Assembly: GCA_963669155.1 (NCBI GenBank)
Contig: OZ022586.1
Location: 23,207,379 to 23,271,378, forward strand
From: Arbacia lixula
Taxonomy: Eukaryota; Echinodermata; Echinoidea; Arbacioida; Arbaciidae
Reading direction: 5' to 3'
Length of the DNA: 64,000 bases
The position numbers were made by a program, and so were the translations under genes. Shown here one piece after another: positions 11,901 through 22,300 of this stretch (position 1 is the stretch's first letter; every line of letters starts with the position of its first letter). The notes under the pieces were generated by a model. That model was not told where the DNA came from, made no database searches, and saw nothing but the letters and a program-made list of their open reading frames with translations.

Positions 11901-13065
11901 AAAATAAAACCCTAAAAACAAGCAAGATGATTTCAACAAAAATCAAATTTAGACAATTAGAGTAGAGCAGGTATTGAAAATTGGCAATTTACGATGTCTA
12001 CCACTTTTCATCAATTTGCTCTCCTGAATCTGATGTTTCTGCTTTCAAACAAAACAATGATTTCATGGGGGTAGGTTCTCCAGTGAACGGGCAAGCAGAG
12101 CTCAACTTTCAAAGACAGTTAGTGGCAGTTTGCTCATGCACAGGACCCAAAGACACAGAAATAGTTTCCCTACATTCCTAAATAAACATTCAAAGTAGAT
12201 GTAGACTGGAAGCATGACGTATTCATGATGCACAGCAGGTGGCAGCGTTCAGACTAAATTGAAATGCTATCATGATTTTTAAAGCTAGTACTCTGTTCAG
12301 AATTATCCATGCCAGTTTGTATGAAGCATAACTTAACAGCAGGATAATTATGCTACATCATTAGGATGGCTGACCGTCAATCATCTCTAATCTACCAGGC
12401 TTGTCAGTTTATCCCTTCTGGACCTCTACATTACAGGACGTTACATATCCTGGCATCAAACGTCCACTGTGTAACTTGCTTTCAGTTGCTCTTGAGTAAG
12501 GCACAAAACACAACATACACTTGTGAGGCTATTGCTACGACACATTTCACACCATACACAGACACGGACAGACAGAGACAGACAGACAGACAGACTAAGG
12601 GCAGGTCTGTGAGCCGAGGTGCTGGATGACCGCTGCTGACCATCGGAGTGACCATGGGACAGGTGAAGGGTGCTGACATTGAGGGCGCTATAGTCCATCA
12701 CAGAAATCCACTGCTTCTATTCTCTGGAGTGCGAGGCAAACTATGAGGGCAGTGCTTGATATCACGAGATGATCTGGACAGAAGAAAACAACAAAAAACA
12801 AAATGCATTTGATTTTTACACTGGGTGATCAAACCCCAGCAATGCCAAAAAAAAAAAACCCTGTGAATAACATAAGAATCCCTACAAAAATCCTCAAAGG
12901 GAGACAATACATTACATGCTCAGGCTTCAAATTTATACCATTTCTTGTTCCTGCTTGTCTACAATGTGCCTCCTATGGCAGCCTTTGATACAATCTTTCC
13001 CAGGTAAGGGAACATGTCACACATTCGTAGAGACCATCTAACCCTAACCCTAGCCCCTAGCTCCA
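8947..13065. other. Intergenic / DEK 3' flank, no gene supported
   Basis: Apart from the MITE at 10308-10472 I see no exon or RNA gene. There is a C/T-rich stretch at 9030-9140 and a (GACA)n run near 12565-12595. Part of it may be 3' UTR of DEK, which reads leftward; TTTATT (AATAAA on the minus strand) occurs near 11683. Confidence 0.45.
10308..10472. mobile_element. Palindromic MITE with a perfect internal hairpin
   Basis: Ends are inverted: GAGTGCGTTTCATGAAC on the left and GTTCATGAAACGCCCTC on the right. Inside, 10422-10457 is a perfect palindrome with two 17-base arms (GTTGTCAGCACTGACCA and its complement) around AA. There is no coding capacity. This is a typical foldback or MITE structure. 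Confidence 0.65.
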
Positions 13066-13317
13066 CTCTGTTCTCATACCTCTCTCACTGTAGCCTTGAT
13101 GAAGTCCTTCTTGTGTTGTAGAGGGTGTTCAGGGTACATGTCATACACATTCCTACAAATCATCTAACCCTAACCCTACCTCCTAGCTCCACTCTGTTCT
13201 CATACCTCTCTCACTGTAGCCTTGATGAAGTCCTTCTTGTGTTGTAGAGGGTGGTCAGGGTACATGTCATAGACATTCCTACAAACCAGCTAACCCTAAC
13301 CCTACCTCCTAGGTCCA
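13066..13317 (-). repeat. Two 126-bp tandem copies of the DEK terminal coding end
   Basis: Units at 13066-13191 and 13192-13317 repeat the sequence that begins at 13318 within DEK coding exon 10. Each carries an intact 25-codon copy of the DEK C-terminal end (NVYDMYP...ATVREV, stop) plus ~45 bp of 3' flank with CTAACCCTAACCCTA. A partial, more diverged copy precedes at about 13010-13065. The copies are almost identical, so the duplication is recent. Confidence 0.85.
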
Positions 13318-13325
13318 CTCTGTTC

Positions 13326-16300
13326 TCATACCTCTCTCACTGTAGCCTTGATGAAGTCCTTCTTGTGTTGTAGAGGGTGTTCAGGGTACATGTCATACAC
13401 ATTCCTGCAGACCATCTTCATGGTCACCTGCTCCAGGTTGGCATTTTCCAGGATCTCCTTTATCTTCTCCTTCAGCTCCTTGTCCTGGAGGAGCAATCAT
13501 GGGAACACACCCTTCAACATCATCCATACTTGCATGTATGTAATGTTATGATTTAGTATGTTTATGTTTATGTTTATGGTTATGTTTTATAATTCTCATT
13601 TTATGTATGTTGTAACTACTTTTGAACCAGTGGAAGAGGAATTTCCTGTAAAGGATAAATAAATTACATTCTACTCTATAATACCAACTTCAATGCGTGA
13701 CACATGGCTTTACTGGTACACCAAACAGCGTGAGCTGTAATCAAGGGATTCTTTTTTCTTAATGTGATGAAACTAGCACATTGAACTATGTCTAACATAG
13801 AGATAATTATTTATAGTCCCCCAAATACCCTGATCCCCCATGTATATGTTTGCACTGAATTTTTGTCTGACCTTTGACCTCTAAGGGATTTGACCTGAAA
13901 TCTTGTTTGTAAATCAATTATATTTGGCTGAATGTGGCAAATTTTACCTCATTATTGTATATAAATTCAACACATTTCTGTGAAAGGTTAATTGACATTT
14001 GACCTTTCTCTTTTCAGATTTAAGATCAAATGTCATCAGCTGACTCATGGGATTACCAGTTCCTTGAATTACATGCATGCCTAAAAGAAAACAAAAGCAG
14101 TAATAATGAGACTGAAGGAGATTTCATGAGTGGTGGAGTAAACAAGCGTGAGGCTTGCAATCACTTTTTGGACCAGACGCTTGCACGACATGCATGTATA
14201 CCAAGTTTGATATTAGTCTGTCAAATGCTGTTCACAATATTGACACAGTTATTCCCAAAACAAAATACTCCTGGCCAATAGAGTGCTGAAGTGTGTTATC
14301 ATATGAGCATTATTGTCAAGCCAACTGGTTCTAAGCTATGCAGGTAGAGTGAGGAGCTGTGATCACAGCGGGAACTCTACTTGGAAGTACCCGATACCGG
14401 CCCGCTGGAGAATATCGGACCAGTCAAGTGATTTTGTTTAGAACCAGTTGTCTTGACAACATGCTCATATGACAACACGACTTTGGTACTCTATTAGTGG
14501 ATGAGTGATAAAAATCAGCTACTCACAGTGGGTGGTGCCTTGACCTTCTTCATCAGCGGCTCGTCATCTGAACTGTCATCATCATCTACAAACAAAGGAG
14601 AGAAATTATACAGCACACAATGCATTAGTATTGGGAAGAAAATGAATCAATGGGAATGGAAACATTTCAAGTATTATTTCAGTTTTAAAGAGTGAAACAT
14701 AGAAACACACATCAGAAATAGAAGATAATTAATAACATATGGTTAAGGACATATAAGTGACTCTTAAATGAAATCATGTTTAGAGTGTTTTTCTGTTAAA
14801 AACATATGCATCAGGAAAAAGTGCTTTACAATCAGGATTTCTGTAAGGCCAAAAAAAAAAAAATAGAAATACAAATATGATTACATACTCTCCACAAATT
14901 ATTGTTTTTTACTTAAAAAATTCCAAGTTGCAACCACCAGATCCAATCTTTCAAAGGTGTTATTCTTAACATGTCTATTTTCAGGCACATTTCACATGAT
15001 CTCAACCCTGAACTTTTCTCACCGATTTCATCTAGTTTCCTCTTCTGCGGCGTCTTCTTGGCTGACTTGACTGGGCTGGCTTTCTTGGTCTGTTTGGTTG
15101 GTGTCTTGACAGAGATCTTCTTCTTCTTGGGTTTGGCCTTGGCTTTGGGTGTGTCCTTCTTGGCCTTGGGAGTCGACTTGGTCTTCGACTTAGTCTTCTT
15201 GGGCTGCACAAAGAAAACCAAAACTCCCCAAGTTATGAGGTGTCTAGGAGAGCCTAAATTAGTACTTCAGAATGTCCTAGGACGGTCCTAATGAGGGTTT
15301 GATAAGATCTCGACCGTTGATCATGCGATCGCGACGAAAATTGGCACACGTACGTCACCGATGACGTAATCTCCACAATTCATTTGTCAATTGCACCAAT
15401 TTCAGTCCGGACACTCTTCTTAGGATTATTATCAAATAAGGATTTTAAAAAATGGCACTATGAAGTTTTTTCTTATGTATTTCATTGTTTTTTTTAATTT
15501 CTTATGTATTTCTTTTTTTTACTTTATGTTTTCATTATTTTTTCGATCAAAATCGTTGGCAACACTATTTCAGTCATAAATAACATGAAATCTATTGTTT
15601 TTCATCAGTAAAAATAAAAATAATGACACATTTATGAATTTTGGCTAGATGCAGACTTTGCATTGGATTTGTACATGAAATCACGTTTTTGAGCAATTTT
15701 TGGTCTGACATGCACACTGTCATGTAACTTCGGAACTGCGTACCACCGTGTCGCAAATTTGGTCCTCAAAGTTGCATGAGACTTGGAGGAAAAAAGTCAT
15801 GAAACGTCGCAGCGCAATCTTTTCACGTCACAAATTTATCTCGAACTAGAGCAATTCGACTGCCACGCAGTCGATAAATATGCCTCCGCCTCTTTGCTAT
15901 TCTCAGAAAATGTGTATGTTTGGTGGGCAATGTACCATTGCTCCTATGTGAAATGAAAACATCACATTTTCTTTTTTCACGTTTAGCTAAGTTTGGCAAT
16001 GTTCATTGACTTTTGACCTCTTACTTCTTTGACTTCCAATCTAACCAGTCTAAATCCATCCTTGCATCAAGTTTATTTAAAATTAGCCAATTTGGGGTGA
16101 AGTTTATTGACCTTTGACCTTTCAGGAATTTTACCTAAACTTCACCAGTCTACTTCCATAAAGTGATACATCTCTGTAACTAGGTTTGGTTTGAATTGAA
16201 TCATTAGTATTGGATTCAATATGAAAAATATCTATTTGGGGGCAATTTTTAGCCAATTTTGGCAAAGTTTATTGACCTTTGATCCCCGACGTTTGAGAAA

Positions 16301-19300
16301 TTTCACCAAAAATGTCATCAGTCTAGCAGTGATACATCTTTGCACCATGTTTGGTTGGTATTGCTCCATTGGATTTGGATATATTTTAAAAATTATCACT
16401 TTGGGGGCAATTTTTAGCAAATTTTTGGCAAAGTTCATGGACCTTTGACCTTTGAACTCTCAGGAGTTTTACCTAAACTTTCACCAGTTTACCTCCATGA
16501 AGTGATACATCTCTGTACCATGTTTAATTAGAATTGTGACATTGGATTTGGATTTGGAATTATTGTGAAAAATATCAATTTTTGCAAAGTTCATTGACCT
16601 TTGACCTCTGACCTTCCAGGAATTTCACCAACAATGTCACCAGTCTACCCCCAAGTAGTGATCCATCGTTTCACTATGTTTGGTTGGAATTGCACCATTG
16701 GATTTGGATTTATTGCGAAAAATTTAAAGTTTGGGGCAATTTCTAGCCAATTTTGGCAAAGTTCATTAACCTTTGACCTCTGAACTTTCAGGAATTTTAC
16801 CAAAAATGTCACCAGTCTATCCACTAGTAGTGATCTATCTTTGTACCATGTTTAATGGAAATTGCATCCTTGGATTTGGATTTACTGTGAAAAAGGTCAA
16901 TTTTTGGCAAATTTTCACCAATTTCATTGACCTTTGACCTCTGACCTTTCAGGAATTTTACCAAAAATGTCACCAGTCTATCCCCAAGTAGTGATCCATA
17001 TTTGTACCATGTTTAATGACAATTGCATCCTTGGATTTGGATTTAGTGTGGAAAGGGTCATTTTTGGGCAATTTTTACAAAGTTCATTGACCTTTGACCT
17101 TTGACCTCAATCAGATTTGACAATAATTTTACACACTTCATTAGTTTTATGCAATACATACATGAACCAAGTTTGAAGCAAATCTGCTTGACGGTTCTCA
17201 AGATATTGCCTAAACGGACGGACGGACGGACGTACGGACGGACGGACAGACGGACAACCCGAAAACATAATGCCTCCGGCCACTTCGTGGCGGAGGCATA
17301 AAAATGTCGAGGGGGAGGGGGGAAGGGGGGGGGGGGGCTGTTTCCCCCCCCCCCCCCCCCCACCCCCCACCCAGGCTATTGATGGTAACTTTGCTACAAA
17401 TGGCAACTTTGATGAAAACCTTGACTTTGGTTGGCAATGTTGACAGAGTTACCATTAATGATATATTTCATGCAATGGGGCCCTAGACTCACTCAGGCTT
17501 GTGTGCAGATTGTTTCACCTCTTTACTTTTTGCAATAGAAATAAAGAGTTATTATGACAACACATACTGTATAGCGCCCTCACCTTCTCTGAGACGCTGG
17601 TATCACCCTCCTCCTCCTCATCTCCCTCCGTGCCGTCCTCCATCGTGGTGTCTCCGTCTTCGCTGGCCGTCGAGGCATCTCCTCCTGCCTTGGGCTTTTT
17701 CTTCTTCTTCTTGGCAGAGCTCTTGGGCATCTTGGGCTTTGACTTCTTGGACGGCCGCCCCTTTTGACCTGAGCAGCAACCGAACATAGACACAATGTTA
17801 GGACTTGACCTTGACCTGTAATTTTTGACCTCTTTTACACAAAATCTAATCTGACCTCAATTTTATTATCATGTCATATATTACTAGTTTGTATACCAAG
17901 CTTGATGAAATTTGGTCAATAATTTCTTGAAATATCACATAGAAGAGATTCGGACAGATGAAAGAATGGACAAATGGTCAACCTTGAAACATAATGCCAT
18001 CTTGCTCCTTTGTAGCTTAGGCATAAGAGGCTTAAAAGTGATCTGTTAATCTGTCTGTAGCTTACCTTTAGAGGGCACGGTCCTACCGGAGGGTGTTGGG
18101 TTGGAGCAGAAGGCCATGATCCTATCCATCATCATATCCTTGGTTCCTTTCTTCTCCACATCCAAGATGGTACACAGCTCCTTCATGCCTTCCACAGTGA
18201 ACCTAGCAAACACAAAGTCAGGGTTTCAGATGGTACACAGCTCCTTCATGCCTTCTACAGTGAACCTAGCAAACACAAAGTCAGGGTTTCAGATGGTACA
18301 CAGCTCCTTCATGCCTTCCACAGTGAACCTAGCAAACACAAAGTCAGGGTTTCAGATGGTACACAGCTCCTTCATGCCTTCCACAGTGAACCTAGCAAAC
18401 ACAAAGTCAGGGTTTCAGATGGTACACAGCTCCTTCATGCCTTCCACAGTGAACCTAGCAAACACAAAGTCAGGGTTTCAGATGGTACACAGCTCCTTCA
18501 TGCCTTCCACAGTGAACCTAGCAAACACAAAGTCAGGGTTTCAGGTTGCTAGTTTAGGGATTTTCTGCCACTGATAAGAACATGATATCAATTTAAAACC
18601 AAAGTTGCAGAGTATATTTCATCAAATTCTACCTTCATGCCCTCCAGTTTGAACCTAGCAAATGCACACATTGCCAATTTAGGGATCTTTCACAAGACAA
18701 AATGATTTGGTTCAATTTGCACTCAATGCTTCAGGCAGTTTATCCTGCCCATCGCCTGCTGTGAGGCTGTGCCATGTTAGGGTGATTTAGCCTCCAAAAT
18801 GCACACCAGAGTTCCTGTGGATAACAAAAGAGCCCCTCTAAACATCAATTCAAGGCATGGTTCGGTGTGTTTGTTCCATGACATCAGGCTTGATCAGCAG
18901 CACCTGCAAACCATTGTTCATTTCCCCATGGGAAGAATGCGCAGAGACTTACTTGACAAGGAGAGCCTCTCTCTTTGCATACTCTGGATCATCTTTCTCA
19001 AAGTTAAATCCACTGAACAGTCTGATGTTCTTCTTCGTGTCTCTGTGATCCTGTAAAAAAAAAAAGAAGAAGAGATTTGATCAGTTCCATGAAACCATAG
19101 GATAGCCGCGTCCAATAAAAATTTGATTGTTTGGGTAATAAGCTCATACAATAATCAGTAGTTGGTTTATAATTAAAATGTACAATCTTCATAATTCATG
19201 TATTTCATTCAAAAGGCATGATGTGTATTTTTTTGTCTTTAAGAAGGCCTCCACTCATCTTACTTCTTAATATCCCCAAAGCAGATGAAGAACCTAAATG

Positions 19301-22300
19301 TAACTTTTACGCTGCATTCTCGCTAGAGTTCAACGCTAGTGTTGTCGTGAACTACTCCTGCAGTATGCTTCTCAGAGTATTTAGAAAACTCAAACACACA
19401 CATGTAACACATAATCACATGGTAGAATAACATCACTACCAAGAAGTACAACAATAGAAGCAATATTATACAATGTTGTGATTCAATCCCGAGTACTAAG
19501 AGCCTTCATGCACACATACTGACATTCAATGTACACAGAGAGAGACAGATTCCACAGATTTTGAGTAACAGACTGTGGACAGTAAGCTCTCTCTGTGTGT
19601 GCAGTTCAGTGTTGTCCAAAAGCGAATCTTTGCAGGCCATAGCATTAAGGCCAGAAAGAATTAGAAATGGACTTGAAAGAAATTGACAGTATTCATACAA
19701 ATCTCATCCATCGCTTTCGTAATAAATATACATGTAAGCAAAGCATTTTCAGGTCTCAATTAATTTTGTCTGCAAAGGGGAAATACTACTGACTCAATCA
19801 CATTATTGACAGCATTATTTGAACTGATCTTACCAACATTTCCTATTGCCGGAGCACCCCAGGACTTCCTCATGCTCTCCTGAGGACATACGGTACTTAC
19901 CTTGATTATCCTCCCAAAGAGGAACTTGTGGAGTGGCTTGAGGTCCTGGATCTTGAATTTATCCAGCTGGTAGGCAACTATGGGAAATGGAGGAGGGCGG
20001 TTTTTAGAATGCAAACAGTGGAAGTCCTAATTCACGGCATAATATATTATATTAATGCAATATTTCACAACTTATGTCTTAGAATATGACAGGGATAATA
20101 ACATCATACAGCTCACAGAGAAAACCAATTTCATATTAGGCGCTACATGAATACAAACTATCCTTATCACTTCTTTATCTGAAAAGTCAACTCTAGCTCA
20201 ACTTACTGACTTCGATCTCTCCCAACTTGGTTCCCTTGCCAACGGGAACTTCAAACTTCTTCTCTGGAGTCTTGGGTGCCTCCACCATGACCAGCCTCTC
20301 GGTCTTCTTCCGGTCTCGCTTTCCCGTCATGATCTGGACGGGCGCCTCCACCGACCCCACTGTACACAAAGGAGAGGGGGGAGGAGGGAGGGGAGGAGGG
20401 GGAGCAAGTTTGATTATGTTAACTCATTCTTTACTGAGCACGCACATTTGCTTTGCTTTTCTCCTCTCAGATACTGAGCAGCGCGACTACCATGCAATCT
20501 GCAGGACAGACAATAGATAACAGGCTATAAATAAACTGCTAACAACTTTTAGGGTGCGTTTAAGCCACATCCATTTGGCTATATTGCAGTTCCAATGCAA
20601 ATGATGACAATCGAACTGGACTAGGGCTATCGAATCCTGAAAATTTGCCATGAGGAACAGGTTATTGGGTACGACTTCTTTTTGAAAGTGTGATGAAGGT
20701 CTAATGATTAAAAGTAGGGCAAACACAAAAAGTAAACTTGAGTGCAGACTTTAGCTCTGTGATGCTGTCCCAACTCCAGCTTCCAATAACTCCCCAGACG
20801 AGTATTCCCGAGGCAATCAAATAGGATTACGCATCAAATTATCAGTTTTATCAACTGTGTAGTCATTGTGAAAAAAAAATTCCCATAAAGCATCCTTTAG
20901 GTTAATAGCAATGTGAGGCATTTGAATGTAACATGTGACACGTCTCTGGATTCTGACCAACTTACAGGGTAACTCCTCTTCATCTGATGACTCTTCTTCC
21001 TCATCGTCCTCCTCCTCCTCTTCCTTCTTTGTAGCTGCTCCATCCTTGCTATCGCCCTCCTTCTCGGCAGCCTTCTCTGCTCCCTGTGCCTCTGCCTCAG
21101 CCTCTTGGTCCTCCTCCTGCGCAGAAAGACGTATCATTATATATTCACCATCTCAGTACTAACCATAGTCCCATGTCCATTACTACAATGTTTAAATGAT
21201 TATTGCTTTTGGGAATGAGAGCCAGACTTTGACAATGTAATGGAAGCGCAACAGGCCAGTAAAACCTTTGTGAGTATGAGTTAAAGGGATAGTTCACCCT
21301 GAAATTAAGTTTGTTTCAATAAAACCAGAAACATGAAAGAAGCATAAACATCATGTTTTGATGACAATCCGTCAAAGGATTAAAAAAAAGTTGTGATCTT
21401 TGACTTTTAAAGTTTTGTTGTTGTTTTTTTAAACATCCATTTTCTCAAGGATGTGCATCCTTTTTGCATATGATATATATCAGAAGTATGTTTTTAAACA
21501 CATAACTGTATAAAAAAAATCATTCCATTGTCAAAAACACAAAAATAGCAAGTTATGTAGAGCACCTTGCATGTGACGTCACAAAATTGAAATCTCAAAA
21601 GATCTGACAAACAATTTTACAGCAAGATTCACAACGAACTATTGTCCATAGACTGTGTACAACGGATAGATCGTCTGCGCACAGCGATTCGGAGACCGCT
21701 GATTGGGCAATCGCGCAGATCACGTCATGACCACGTGGTTGCCTTCGGACTGCGTGTGGAAGTATCGATAGCGATAACGATATCCGGTCACATTGTGTAC
21801 GCAGGAAATGGTCTTGGTTCCTGATCGGATCGCTCTAGTATCGATCGAAAATTATCAAAACTCTGCAATTTCATGCATATTGACTGACGGTCCTAAAACC
21901 CGGAAGCCAATTGACTTTGTACACGTTGCGATAGACTCTACAAATTCCAACAAACACCATGCGGGGGTGACGCTAATTCGTACGATTTTGACGGAAAAGC
22001 AAGAAGCAATCGAAATTCGCTTAGGTACCTGTGTGGTATCAGTGAGAAAATAGATCCTCTGAGAATACCTTTCAAAATTCATATAAAATATAGGAAAGTG
22101 AAATTCTAGGTCGATTTTGGGACGAGGTGATGGAGAATTTCACACTTGTTTTGGTGGAATACTGTGTGGGGACATAGAACACAACGAACTATTGTCCATA
22201 GACTGTGTACAACGGATAGATCGTCTGCGCACAGCGATTCGGAGACCGCTGATTGGGCAATCGCGCAGATCAGGTCATGGCCACGTGGTTGCCTTCGGAC

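Noticed and set aside
18230-18544. Upstream copies as true alternative DEK exon 6 starts
   Set aside because: Each upstream acceptor reads into an in-frame TGA at the copy junction before reaching the real exon, so they cannot give a normal protein.
18101-18574. 157-codon plus-strand frame with six identical 21-residue repeats
   Set aside because: It arises from the 63-bp duplication of the DEK exon 6 acceptor on the other strand. The minus-strand exon fits DEK homology exactly.
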